From Conidiobolus incongruus B7586 (lineage: Eukaryota > Entomophthoromycota > Entomophthoromycetes > Entomophthorales > Conidiobolaceae), in contig JNEM01016992.1 in the NCBI GenBank assembly GCA_000697335.1, positions 1-25,080 on the forward strand: a DNA stretch of 25,080 bases. The letters run 5' to 3'. Numbering within the stretch: position 1 is the stretch's first letter; each line of letters opens with the position of its first letter. A model generated the notes under the pieces. That model was given only the letters and a program-made list of their open reading frames with translations, did no database searches and was not told the origin of the DNA. The position numbers and the translations under genes are program-made. Shown here in pieces: positions 1 to 10,687 of the stretch.

Positions 1-1451
1 AATAAGTATTGAATTATAAATTAATATTTATATATTTAAAATTTTGTAAAATTATAAAATATATTTATTTCATTATTTAAATCAATAGCAAATTATATAA
101 GTATCAGATAACTATATATTAATTAGAATTACAAGCCTATAATAATAGTTTTTGATAAAATCTTAATTATCAAAATATTTCATATCTGATAAATAAATAT
201 AAAAATAAAACTGATATTATTTAGCAATAGTAAAATAAATAATTTAGTCAATTAGTGATGATATATAATGTTTATTAATTCAATCTTAAAACATTAAATA
301 TAATAAAATTTTTCATTAAACGATATTATCAAATATTCTTCAAAATCATAAATAATATAAATATAATGATGTGTTTTTTTATCTCACTGATATCTATTAT
401 ATTAAATCTATCTTAAATATTTTAATATTTTTAATTAATAAAAAGTGAACTATAAGATTTAAATCAATTGTATTATCATAGTTATTATATTTATTTGAAT
501 AATATGCACTGATATAATTTATTGAAAAATTATTTGAAAATATTTTTCTTATTAATTACGGATGTCTTGAATAGTTTGGAAAATTAATCATAAATAAATT
601 GATACTATATCAAGAGAATTTTATTAAATCATCAAATGTACATTATCATTTATTTTCACTAATTTTGAAATTTATTGAAATTAAGCATTTATTTGAGAAA
701 AAGATATTGTAAATTTGATGATACAAAGATTATGAAGATAATGATGATAATATTTTGTTTTCATAGAGAAACTATGCATGTATATAATAATTAACTAATT
801 TAGGATATTAATAATATATTTATATAATTAATTAGTTTTAATAATGAGTTTTTGATGGATGATAGTTAATAATGAATCGGAAATTACAATCAATTTGTTG
901 AATTATTCATTATTAATGAACATTTGAAAGTAATTAAAGACTTATAATTCAAGTAATCATCTATTAAAAATCGCAAATTCAATGAATGAAAATATATATA
1001 TGCTATTTACCTTTTCAAATGGTTTTTATTCTTATATTTCAATCAAAAAGTTTATTATTCTATATTCATTAATATATTTTCAAATAACAATTAATTATAT
1101 TATATTATATGATTAAAATAATGTTAATAATTTAGTAAAATAAGTAATATATTATTCAATAACAATTGAATGAAGACTATATTTAAAAATTTACAATAAC
1201 ATAATATATAATGGGTTTCAGTTATTATCACAATTTAATATCAGTAATATTTGTATTAACTGTCTGTTGTATTAATTATTTTTGAATAATAATTTTTCAT
1301 TGTTAGTTAATATTAACAAAAATTTGTATCAAATTTAAATTTTCAATCCATTAATTCTATCCCTTTTCAATTTTTTATCCCATTATAATCTCAAAATCAT
1401 TTAAATAATTTTAAAATCAAAATAATTACGTAGTCACTCTATTCTTAAAAA
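1..1451. other. gene-free AT-rich region upstream of the subtilase
   Basis: Almost pure A/T with stops dense in all frames. No protein-like stretch, RNA gene or long repeat is visible. The last ~100 bases before the subtilase start contain pyrimidine-rich patches (around 1360-1395), typical of a fungal core promoter or 5' leader, but no convincing TATA box was found. Confidence 0.6.
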
Positions 1452-2609
1452 ATGAAAGTATTAGTAGTATCAATTTTAAGTATTTTGAAAGTGGTTAACT
1501 CTATTAAGAGTGAATTTATTCCCAATCAGTATATTGTGAGCTTTAGGGAAATTCCGGGCTTACGTTACAATGCTCAGGTTGAGAGCTTTAGTAATTTTAT
1601 TCGGTCCAAAGGTGGAGATAACCAGGTTATTCACACTTATGACGAGGTGTTGAATGCTGTCTCTGTGAAGCTGAATGACGATACTCTTCAACTCGTGAAG
1701 TATATGCCCAACGTCGAGGATATCGAACAAGACCAGGTTGCTAAAACGTTCGATGTTCAGGAAGATGCCCCCTGGGGTATTGCGAGACTGTCCCAGAGAG
1801 AGAAGTTAGAGGTGAACGATTTTGGTAAGTATACTTACAGATTTAACTCTACAGCTGGCGAAGGCGTCAATATCTATATCTTGGACACTGGCGTGAATAT
1901 TGATCATGAGAACTTTGAAGGAAGAGCTTCCTGGGGTACTACCACTGCTAAAGGTGCAACTGACGAAGATCGCCACGGGCACGGCACTCACTGTGCAGGA
2001 ACTGCTGCTTCAAAGACATATGGTGTTGCCAAGCGTGCTAAGATTGTCGCTGTTAAAGTTATGGGGGACAATGGATCTGGTTCATATTCTGATATTATCG
2101 CTGGAATTGTCTGGGTTATTAAAAATCGTCAGGGTTCAGTTGGTAATGTGATTTCAATGAGTATTGGTGGTGGTCCCAGTTCTATTTTAGATAGAGCTAT
2201 CGCTAAAGCTGTTCAGGATGGTATTGTTGCTGTGGTTGCTGCTGGTAATGAACATGCTGACGCCTGCAAGGGATCTCCAGCTCGTGCTAAGAAAGCCATT
2301 ACAGTTGGAGCAACCAGCATTGAAGATACTATGGCCTACTTTTCCAATTTTGGCAAGTGTGTGAATATTTTAGCTCCAGGTGTCAGAATTTTGTCAACTT
2401 GGATCGGTGGTAAAAGAGCAGTCAATACGATTTCTGGTACTTCTATGGCCACTCCTCATATCGCAGGCTTGTCAGCTGCCCTGCTCAGCGAAGGTGTCTC
2501 CCACGACAAGATTAAAAAGAAGATCAAGTCATTGGGAACTAGGGGAGCTATTTCCGGTGTCAGCAAGAAAACACCAAATATTTTAGCATTTAACGGATAT
2601 AAGCAGTGA
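1452..2609 (+). CDS. secreted subtilisin-like serine protease (S8A, proteinase K type) with I9 propeptide
   Basis: This is an intronless 385-residue secreted endopeptidase zymogen. Residues 1 to about 18 form a hydrophobic signal peptide. Residues 25-98 (NQYIVSF to AKTF) match the I9 inhibitor propeptide that folds the enzyme and is then cleaved. The mature enzyme probably begins near residue 105 (APWGIARLS). All catalytic elements are visible: Asp145 in ILDTGV, His177 in HGHGTHCAG, oxyanion Asn266 in AAGNE and Ser331 in SGTSMATPH. Cysteines 181, 272 and 303 could form a disulfide as in the proteinase K group. Length is normal for the family and nothing is missing, so it should be active. The body of the gene is clearly richer in G/C than its surroundings. 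In insect- or animal-associated fungi such proteases degrade cuticle or host protein; that role is inferred. The start is the first ATG in frame and gives the signal peptide. Confidence 0.95.
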   Translation: MKVLVVSILSILKVVNSIKSEFIPNQYIVSFREIPGLRYNAQVESFSNFIRSKGGDNQVIHTYDEVLNAVSVKLNDDTLQLVKYMPNVEDIEQDQVAKTFDVQEDAPWGIARLSQREKLEVNDFGKYTYRFNSTAGEGVNIYILDTGVNIDHENFEGRASWGTTTAKGATDEDRHGHGTHCAGTAASKTYGVAKRAKIVAVKVMGDNGSGSYSDIIAGIVWVIKNRQGSVGNVISMSIGGGPSSILDRAIAKAVQDGIVAVVAAGNEHADACKGSPARAKKAITVGATSIEDTMAYFSNFGKCVNILAPGVRILSTWIGGKRAVNTISGTSMATPHIAGLSAALLSEGVSHDKIKKKIKSLGTRGAISGVSKKTPNILAFNGYKQ

Positions 2610-2697
2610 AGCAATATACATGATCTCACCATTTGCAACCTTTTGCACTCAAAGATCTATCGCGTGATTTTATAAAAATATGTATATTGACATTTTC

Positions 2698-2703
2698 AAT
2701 AAA
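2698..2703 (+). promoter_or_regulatory. polyadenylation signal AATAAA of the subtilase
   Basis: A canonical AATAAA lies about 90 bases after the subtilase stop codon, a usual 3' UTR distance. It is the first such hexamer downstream. Confidence 0.45.
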
Positions 2704-2899
2704 TTATGTTTCCTTTAATAATACTATTTTTTGAATAATAATTTTTGATGCGGTTTCCTATAAAGAGTGATATCATATCAAAATAAAGAAATTTTTCATC
2801 ATAATATTGAGTATTAATTAGTTAGCTAGAGTTTTTGTAATGTGGCAATAGGTATGAATATGACCATGCTATAACTTATCTAATACTCTGATAATCAAT

Positions 2900-3175
2900 A
2901 TGGGATTGTTATTAAAAAGCTTATTGATAGTGTATGTAATAAAAATTTATGCTCAATTAACTGATTTACCGAATATTTCAAAGTGGAAGCTAGAGAGCGG
3001 TGAATTCTAATCCCCTCGAGTAATTAAATAAAACGATGACAACTATACTGCCAAATGCGGAAGAATTCGGAATTACAATTGGGTTGAAAGTATTGAAGTA
3101 TTTGAGGATTATTATTTCAAGTGTATGAATAAATTGATCCGAAAAAACCTCTTAACGATTATTATTAAAAATTAA
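2900..3175 (+). pseudogene. relic of a small secreted cysteine-containing protein
   Basis: A single frame runs for about 91 codons with two interruptions. It starts with an excellent signal peptide (MGLLLKSLLIVYVIKIYAQ). The rest has protein-like composition in an otherwise A/T desert, including NDDNYTAKCGRIRNYNWVES and, after that, a second cysteine in FEDYYFKCMNK. No splice sites that would remove the interruptions were found. The two cysteines enclose about 20 residues, suggesting a small disulfide loop. I do not recognise the family. It has a faint resemblance to the lumenal part of the protein at 8800-10149. It could also be the 5' part of a longer decayed gene. Confidence 0.45.
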
Positions 3176-4251
3176 AGAAATGACTAAAAGGTTCAGAATT
3201 CCTGAATCATTTACAAATATCATTTTTTTATTTAATATTATAAAGATAATAGAATTATCTAGAAAATGTATAATCCAAGTTAATTACTGTTTAAGGGTCA
3301 TTGAAACCAAAATTTATTTTAATAATTAAGTTTTTTAAATCACCCCACCTAGTTTACAAATTAGAATAAATATAATAGGTGATTTTATAATTTTTTTCCT
3401 CAATATTATTAACGTTTCCTCATTTTACTTAATAAGGTATTTTTTTTTAAAATTCCTAAAATAATGAATTTAAGCTTGATTATTTATATTGATTTTTTCT
3501 ATAGTGATTAGTATGGAATATTAAAAGTTTGGATATAAAAATTTGAAATTGGATTAAATTCTTAAAGAATTATAAATGAATGACGGAATAGAAGCTTCGA
3601 CAGCGAATATAATTCAATGCTATAAGTGAGTTGATATCATTAAATAATATTCGTGACATGTTAACTCTCACAATTCAATAAATTTGATTGAATTTTGAAA
3701 TCATATAATTCACACATTTCATCAATAGGATTAAAAACTTGACAATCATGGTCGTATAACTGAGCTATATTATTATGAATCTATATTGTCGATATATATA
3801 TATATATATATATATTGTTATATTAATTAGTAAATCTGAATGTTAACTTTGAATTAATATACTTAAATTCGAAAAATTGTTATAATACTCTGAGAAATCA
3901 TATATAATTTTATCTTAATTATTAAGTCAATTTAGTTATTAATATTCAAATTGATGTTTTATCTTTAATAATTATTATATTGTCAGTAGTATATTAAAAG
4001 GTAATTCATTACTGGCTAAATAAATTAGAAAGCCAAGCATACTAATATAACACATTAAATATGTATATGATGACTAAAAACTATTTAATAGTAATAATAA
4101 TAATAAAGTACTTTATTCAAATTGAAAAATAAATTGTTATAGACAAATAAGTCGTCAAGTTAGTTAACTTGAGAATAATAATAAAATTAATTGTTTGTTA
4201 ATAATATATAAACACTATGTACCAAAAAACTACTTTGAGACTTCGCTCAGC
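3176..4251. other. AT-rich intergenic region with an AT microsatellite
   Basis: No coding stretch is supported on either strand. It contains a perfect 24-base AT dinucleotide run (3792-3815) and a short TAA trinucleotide run around 4090-4106. The right end is the 3' flank of the minus-strand membrane protein gene. Confidence 0.6.
3792..3815. repeat. (AT)12 microsatellite
   Basis: Twelve uninterrupted AT units, seen directly. Confidence 0.9.
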
Positions 4252-4698
4252 TTAAAAGTTGAAAATATCGCCAAAAGATCTGAAGGGAGTGGCGAAAGCA
4301 GTAACCAAGATGGCGAAGATAGATAAGGTAACTAGGATCCAGAAGCCTTTAGCAGCAATTCTCACACCAGCCAAGTGACTGCCGGCACTGAGGACCGATG
4401 CGAATAAAGCAATGAGGGAGAAGGTATCACCAGAGGCTTTGTTACCATTCAAAAAGGCATTAAAGAACACTGCAATGGAGAGTAAGATGAAGCCATTAAG
4501 GAGTGGATGTTGAGCAGCTAAGATTCTGGAAGAGAAGGAAGTATCAGTGGTAGCGGTGGTAGCAGTACCGTTTTCGACTGTATCGGACTTGGTAGTAGTT
4601 TTGAAACTGGTAAATTGACCAAAGAAGTCAGCAATGAGCCAAACCAAGAAAAGGGTGAATGCAGCAGAGAATTGGATTTTTAAATGATCAGGAACCAT
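4252..4698 (-). CDS. small four-helix membrane protein of unknown function
   Basis: An intronless 148-residue protein that I do not recognise. Four hydrophobic segments are visible, at about residues 8-30 (FSAAFTLFLVWLIADFFGQF), 64-83, 92-112 and 118-138. Between the first two is a Thr-rich hydrophilic loop of about 30 residues (TTTKSDTVENGTATTATTDT). There is no cleavable signal peptide; the first helix would act as a signal anchor. G/C content and codon use are markedly different from the flanks, and a clean TATA box lies about 100 bases upstream, so this looks like a real and probably well-expressed gene. A tetraspan protein of ER, Golgi or plasma membrane is a reasonable guess, but no family motif supports a specific assignment. 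The start ATG is in ACCATGG context, which favours this start. Confidence 0.8.
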   Translation of the reverse strand: MVPDHLKIQFSAAFTLFLVWLIADFFGQFTSFKTTTKSDTVENGTATTATTDTSFSSRILAAQHPLLNGFILLSIAVFFNAFLNGNKASGDTFSLIALFASVLSAGSHLAGVRIAAKGFWILVTLSIFAILVTAFATPFRSFGDIFNF

Positions 4699-4794
4699 GG
4701 TGATATAGATTTGTTGCAGTTGTGATTAATAAAAGCTTACTATTATAAATTATATTGAAATTGAACTTGCTATTGAACAATGACGAGATCAAAG

Positions 4795-4802
4795 TATTTA
4801 TA
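4795..4802 (-). promoter_or_regulatory. TATA box (TATAAATA) of the four-helix membrane protein gene
   Basis: On the minus strand TATAAATA lies about 97 bases before the ATG at 4698, in the least A/T-rich part of the flank. The position suits a TATA-driven promoter with a leader of about 60 bases. In such an A/T-rich genome the motif alone is weak evidence. Confidence 0.45.
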
Positions 4803-7800
4803 CTTGGAGCATAAAGGTTGATTAATAATGAAGACTTATTGGCTCCATCAATCAAAGAAGTAATAGACTTTAAATTTCCAAAATAGGACCCTGCAAATTA
4901 AGATGATGTAATGATCTCGACATATTGTTAATAACAAATATTCTAAATATTTCTTCAAAATTTAATTTAATTCTCTCACTCGACTAATATTATGGATCCC
5001 TTGATTCGGGTTTTGGAAATTCTTCAATGCTATTTACTTCAAATTGTAGTGCAAGTATTAATAATCAACCAGCATTACCCGAGTTAATCCATTCCCTGAT
5101 TTCCTAATTCATCCAAATTGACCAAAATGTAAACAAGACAGATTGAACCCTGATTGTTGGAATCTAAATTGAGCAAATAAAAGCGATAAATAGCGAATAA
5201 GATTCAGTTTCAGTAAAAAACATAATGGAATTAAAATGAATCAATGGTTAAATTTATCCTGTTAAAACAACAATTCAATGAAACCATCAAGTATTAAAAA
5301 TAAATATTAAATTTATTTCAATATAAAATGCATAATGATGAAATGATTCAAGAAATATTCAATATTTAATTTCACAATGTTCTCATCAGATAGAAAGTAT
5401 ATTTTTTTAGATTTTATAATTTAACAAAATCCCACTCTATAAGATCAAATTCTAATTGATTCTAAATTTCTATTAAATTAATCCAGATTCGATTAAAATA
5501 TTTTGATATAAAAATTTCAATAGAGATCCAAGTGGATAATTTGTACTAATATTAATAATCATCATCTAAAAAAATGACATCATCCTATATAGAATTATTT
5601 AACTAAATTGATAATTATCAAGAATTATTAGTTATTTATTATTTATTATGTTCAAATTAATGCTAATTAAAGGTATGTTAAACATGATTTTAAAAAACTG
5701 AATTATTTTTATAAATATTTTATAAAATAGAAGTTACTAGAATTATATAAATTGATTTATTCAAATAACGTATATATTAATAATATTCAGTTTGGTTGAT
5801 TATTAGTGTACTTGAGACATTATAAAAATTCAACTTAAACAATATTTATAGTATACATTAATAATGGGTTTATCAGAATTTGTTGTATCCTTTCATTCAA
5901 CCTGAACGGTATAATTCATTTCAGCCCAATTAATGATAACATCTGAGTGGTGATTATTTGTTTGAGGTTTTAATTTAATAATGCATTAAAAAATTATCAT
6001 TTCAAAAATTTCAAAAAATTTTAAATAGAGTAATTATTCTAAAGTTTTTATTATATTAAAATGAAAACATCCTTATTTTGTTCAAAAAACTTGTCATAAA
6101 ATCTAATATAAATCTTGATAAAATCATTATTATATTAAATCAAAATCTATCAAAATATATTGTGCAGTATATTTTAATTTAGTTTTTTACGCTTTTCAAT
6201 GCTTTGTAAGGACATATAATTGATTTCATGACAAGTTAATTGTACAAAATAGAGGGAGAGTTAAGGTTGTGTTTTATCAGAATTAATAGATTAAAGTAAG
6301 AAAAATGAATTGATTCTAGATTGATTTATACCATTAAAATTCAGGAAAAATAAAAAATCGCACTATAAATAGTTAAAAGTATAAAAAATGTTTTATAATA
6401 TTGTTGATTTAAATATCTAAATAAATCAGCCAATAACTTTATTGTATTAATAATTTAATATTGGAAATTAATTAAAATTTCAAAATGTTTTTATGATAAT
6501 ATTTTAAAGAATATTAACAATAGATGATAGTAGATAAAATAATCATATATCGTTGTATCATTATTTCATTAAAAACAAATTTAGATTTAATGACTTGAAT
6601 ATGATTATTTATCATATCAAATTTCAGTCGTGTTTTGGATGATTGATAGTAATAATTTCATGGTACAAAATGATCTAAAGATGCTACAACAAATTATATC
6701 AAATTTTATAAAGAACGATATGATTTAATTTAATGATAATAATGATATTGGTTCTATTTTCGAAAAAAATTATTGAATATACTTTGTTATTTTTGAAATT
6801 ATCAATAATCATTTATTCAATTTCTTAATTTATGTATAATGGATAATTTGATATTGTTTAAAATACTTTTAACAAAATTCAAAATATGGATATGAAATAG
6901 TTATCATAATTCGTAAAATAATTAGTCATTATATTAGTCCGATTAGATACTGGTAATTATGATTAACACAAAGAATTGCATATTATCATTTTTAACTAAA
7001 ACCGCGTCATCAACGTTACAGAAGGTTAAAATTTTTTCTCTCATTCCTGACACATGTTAATATATAATCATTTTACTTCGAATGTACTTCTAGAATATTT
7101 CATCAGAGTAACTATTACGATTCTGGGCAAATTTTAAAAGAATAAACCAATTAACCGATTTATAAATAATTGTATTCTTTATGCATTTTCTTCAAAAGAT
7201 ATCAAAATAAATCAGGTTTGATGATTTAAATTGGAATGGAAATAGTGTTGATATACCGAAGAAACTCAAAAATATCTACTCATTGAATACAATAATACTT
7301 CTATATAGATTATATGTTCAAAATTCAAAATATGGTCTATTGTATTTTAAATATTTATTGATTGATATTATGCAAATTGCTTCTAATAAAATGATTGATT
7401 TTATAAATATCCTTATTTAAACATATTTTTCTTTACATATTACTGAAATTATTACATCGTAATATCATTTTTTAGTAATATTAAATAAGTTATTAATATA
7501 CTCAGGTATATACAAAATAATTGATTTAAAATTTTGCTAAATCATTTTACATTAAATATTATTCAAATGTCTAATAATCACATTAATTCAAAATTCACAC
7601 AATTTCATTTAAATTAAACACTCAATAAAAAATTTTAAATCTCTTAATTAATTGAAAAATTCAATATTAATTACCACCAAACTAAATGGATAAAAATGTA
7701 ATGAATTATACTATTTTAAAGTACATGATTGAGATAAATTATTTTCAAATGAATAATAATTTAATTATAAAATTTTATACTATTATATTATTATAATATT

Positions 7801-8710
7801 TAATTTATTATAGGATCAATTTTCGCCTAATATAACGTTAGCTACTTAAAAAGTAATATTAATAGTAATATTGATTTATAACATTTATTACTTTTTTAAT
7901 ATTTGAATGTTTTCTAAAAGCGGAATTATTTTAAATATAATTAAACCACTAAGGTATATTTATTATATAGTGACTTAGTAATTTTTTGTTTAATATATAT
8001 GAATAATATCTTTTTTTAGTAAAATTAAAAATTAAAAATTTAATTATATTGATATCCATTTAATATCGTGATGAAATATACCTCTTAAATGATTAATACT
8101 ATTAATATTTAGTCATCAAAATATTTTAAAAAGATAATTAAATTGATGAATAATTTAAATCAGTTAAAAGATTGACCAAATAATCATATTGATATTTTAA
8201 AAAGTTAAATACCATTAAAATATTTTCAGTATATAATAGGGGTTTGATTATAAAATTTTGATATGATTTTAAATTTTATCTTATAATAAAGTTATTACTA
8301 TAGAATAGTAATTCAACCGTATTTTGAAGAATTTGATTAAAAAGTATCAATTGTATAATGAATATAATTTAATATGAGCTATATTTTGTCATTTAGTCCT
8401 TTTTTAAATTATATAATCTGTGAATAAACGATTTTATTGAAAAATGCTAATTCAATCATGTATTAAATACTTATTATTGGACTGATGTTATTAGTAGTGA
8501 TAAAATATTTTTGAAAATGATTGTTAAACCTATAATCAACAACAGAGTTATTCTAATTCTAATTAATATAACCAAAGTGATCCAACAAAATTATTGGCTG
8601 AGTTTAATAAACTTGATGTAATACTAATTGAATTACCAATATTGGGAATTTAAATTGATTGAATTATTTAATGACAATTGGCATTTTATTTGTGACAGCT
8701 TTCTTTACAT

Positions 8711-8717
8711 TATAAAT
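8711..8717 (+). promoter_or_regulatory. probable TATA box (TATAAAT) of the Gag-like membrane protein gene
   Basis: TATAAAT lies about 83 bases before the ATG at 8800 and is followed by a pyrimidine tract (8720-8740) of the kind often found at fungal transcription starts. Confidence 0.4.
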
Positions 8718-8799
8718 TTGTTTTGCTTTTTCTCTTTCTCCAAATTGTTGACATCACTCATTTTTCACGTTAAGCATTTCAAACCATCAAAATTTTGAA

Positions 8800-10149
8800 A
8801 TGGTAATCTGGATATTTTTCTGCTTGTTCCCATATTTTTACTCGAGTTGTTTGGTCAATTACTATAAACTCCGCCGGGAAATTGAGGAGGATATTAAAAG
8901 ACCCTGCTCCATCCAAGGACATAACTATTTGAGTATATTGGACAGATTTGAAACTAATTATAGACTTCGGGAAATGGGGAGGGGAAATGGATGTTACTAT
9001 CGCTCTTACATTCAGCTGCCATCAGGTGATAGGGTATTTTATCCGGATTTTTTACCTTTGACAACTGACAATATCAAATACACCGTCAATGCACCAAGGA
9101 CTTTGAAATTTACACATCTTTTGCTCTCCAAGTTGCCTAGTCATTACGAGCCAAGTACTTTTAGCAAAGTCTTTTTTTCAAAGCCTTCGGTATCTAGAGA
9201 AATAGACAATTATAATATTCCAGAGGCTGAGTTCAGTAAACCAAAGCTAAAGTCAACTATTGAGTTCAAAGACTATTGGATATCTATCATTCTACCCATA
9301 TTTCCAGTTCTTTTCTATCTGTTTTATATATATACTAGACCCCGCAACCCTCAAATCCCCCAGGAGCCTTATTTTAAAATACTTGATCACCATATACTAT
9401 ATTCTAAGGTAAAACAAAAAGTGCGTGACTACACAGCAAAGGTGAAATTATCCTGCATTAAATTCAAACAATCTCTGCTGAATCGTATCTGCATTCGATC
9501 AACCCGCAAACTCAAGTATGCAAGGTTATTCAATGATTTGAAGCCAATGACATTCTCTGGAAACTCCAACGATGCGCACATCTTTCTGAAACAATTAGAC
9601 ATAATCTTCGAGATGAACCCTGATCATTTCCAAACCGATTCACAAAAGCTCACTTATGCATTGTTCCAATTGTCGCCCGATATCTTTGAGTTTGTGTATG
9701 GCTATATTACCAAATCAACGCCTATTACAGAATGTGAGTATTATAAGTTCAAGGATATTATAACCACATTTTATACCTATTCTCAACCTTGGGAAGATAT
9801 TCAAGAACAAATCAATACCCAATTCCTACGCGAAGACCAAGACATATTACAATTCTGTCGTCAAATCATCTCGCTCCTCCTTAAAGCTGAATATCCTGAA
9901 TCAGAAATTTGCAATATTCTAGTTAACAAACTCTCCACTGAATTCGGTGAAGAGATGACTGATGAGATAACTGATCAGTTAAAATCCATTACCAATTTAA
10001 AAGATCTTATATCGAACATTGCTGTGGTTTCTAGGCATTTGACGCATTTTCAAAGTTGTAGTATATCGGAATGTTCGTGTCACCTGGATCAAGATCAGAA
10101 GCCACCTTCCAACATGGATACTACATCCATTTCTAACGAATTTATATAA
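8800..10149 (+). CDS. Gag-like domain protein with signal peptide and membrane helix (LTR-retroelement-derived, no pol)
   Basis: The 449-residue reading frame looks whole. Residues 1-17 are a hydrophobic signal peptide or anchor (MVIWIFFCLFPYFYSSC). Residues 18-157 are hydrophilic, with Cys36 and Cys65. Residues 159-178 form a strong membrane helix (YWISIILPIFPVLFYLFYIY) followed by the positively charged TRPR. A basic stretch (200-240) follows. Residues 246-413 resemble the retrotransposon Gag capsid domain of the Ty3 kin: PMTFSGNSNDAHIFLKQLDI, then a spaced pattern like TDSQKLTYALFQLSPDIFEF and helices ending in SRHLTHF. No canonical CCHC knuckle is present; the tail only has a Cys-rich CSISECSCH. 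No protease, reverse transcriptase or integrase, and no terminal repeats, are seen in the flanks. The topology would put the Gag-like part in the cytosol. I infer a host-adopted Gag-derived gene; an isolated retroelement remnant is the alternative. An AATAAA follows 46 bases after the stop. Confidence 0.65.
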   Translation: MVIWIFFCLFPYFYSSCLVNYYKLRREIEEDIKRPCSIQGHNYLSILDRFETNYRLREMGRGNGCYYRSYIQLPSGDRVFYPDFLPLTTDNIKYTVNAPRTLKFTHLLLSKLPSHYEPSTFSKVFFSKPSVSREIDNYNIPEAEFSKPKLKSTIEFKDYWISIILPIFPVLFYLFYIYTRPRNPQIPQEPYFKILDHHILYSKVKQKVRDYTAKVKLSCIKFKQSLLNRICIRSTRKLKYARLFNDLKPMTFSGNSNDAHIFLKQLDIIFEMNPDHFQTDSQKLTYALFQLSPDIFEFVYGYITKSTPITECEYYKFKDIITTFYTYSQPWEDIQEQINTQFLREDQDILQFCRQIISLLLKAEYPESEICNILVNKLSTEFGEEMTDEITDQLKSITNLKDLISNIAVVSRHLTHFQSCSISECSCHLDQDQKPPSNMDTTSISNEFI

Positions 10150-10194
10150 TGTTATCTGAAATTTAATTCGATTGAATTTTATTGAAATCGCTTT

Positions 10195-10200
10195 AATAAA
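10195..10200 (+). promoter_or_regulatory. polyadenylation signal AATAAA of the Gag-like gene
   Basis: Canonical hexamer 46 bases past the stop codon; no better candidate nearby. Confidence 0.4.
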
Positions 10201-10630
10201 TTTGTATTATTTTTATTTAATTGTAAATTATGATAAATTGAAAATATATTCAATGTTTAGCCGTTGAATTTTATTTTATAGTAATTAGAAAAATATCTGA
10301 TTTATTGAACATATTTTATTATTTTTAGGTGTGGAATTAATTACAAATCAAATACATAAATGAAAATATAAAAAAAATACTAAAATACATGGCAAATTGA
10401 TTTTGAATTTGAGCTAATAATTGATAATAACTTGATTAAATGGATATACCATTATTTGACCATATAAAATATATAACACCAAATATAAAAATAAAAAATA
10501 TATTATATACTATATTTTTCATATAATTTTAGATAATTTTTTAAATGTAAAATAAATTGAATTAATTAAAATCCCATAAAAATTAATACTATCAAATTAT
10601 AATTAAAAATTTAAAATTTAGTTCAAATTG

Positions 10631-10638
10631 TATATAAA
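10631..10638 (+). promoter_or_regulatory. probable TATA box (TATATAAA) of the DALRD3-like gene
   Basis: TATATAAA lies about 57 bases before the ATG at 10688. Plausible position, but such motifs are common by chance here. Confidence 0.35.
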
Positions 10639-10687
10639 CTCAAATTATTTAATATTAATCTAATAATAAAATAAAAATAGTATAATA

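Larger units (their letters stand above)
4699..8799. other. 4.1-kb gene-poor AT-rich region
   Basis: No gene is supported here. The first ~530 bases (to about 5230) are less A/T-rich than the rest and form the upstream region of the minus-strand membrane protein, including its TATA box. A 31-codon frame at 4992-5087 inside it is probably chance. From 5230 on the sequence is dense in stops in all six frames, with no RNA gene, long repeat or transposon remnant visible. The last ~100 bases hold the core promoter of the next gene. Confidence 0.55.
10150..10687. other. AT-rich intergenic region between the Gag-like gene and the DALRD3-like gene
   Basis: It contains only the 3' flank of the Gag-like gene (AATAAA at 10195-10200) and the promoter of the next gene (TATATAAA at 10631-10638). 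No coding sequence, polymerase-type domain or terminal repeat is visible. Confidence 0.6.

Noticed and set aside
1806-2638. Short frames on both strands inside the subtilase
   Set aside because: They overlap the well-supported protease in other frames and lack any family motif; they are shadows.
4992-5087. 31-codon frame beginning MDPLIRVLEILQ
   Set aside because: Short, no homology, no splice continuation; it lies in the upstream region of the minus-strand membrane protein gene.
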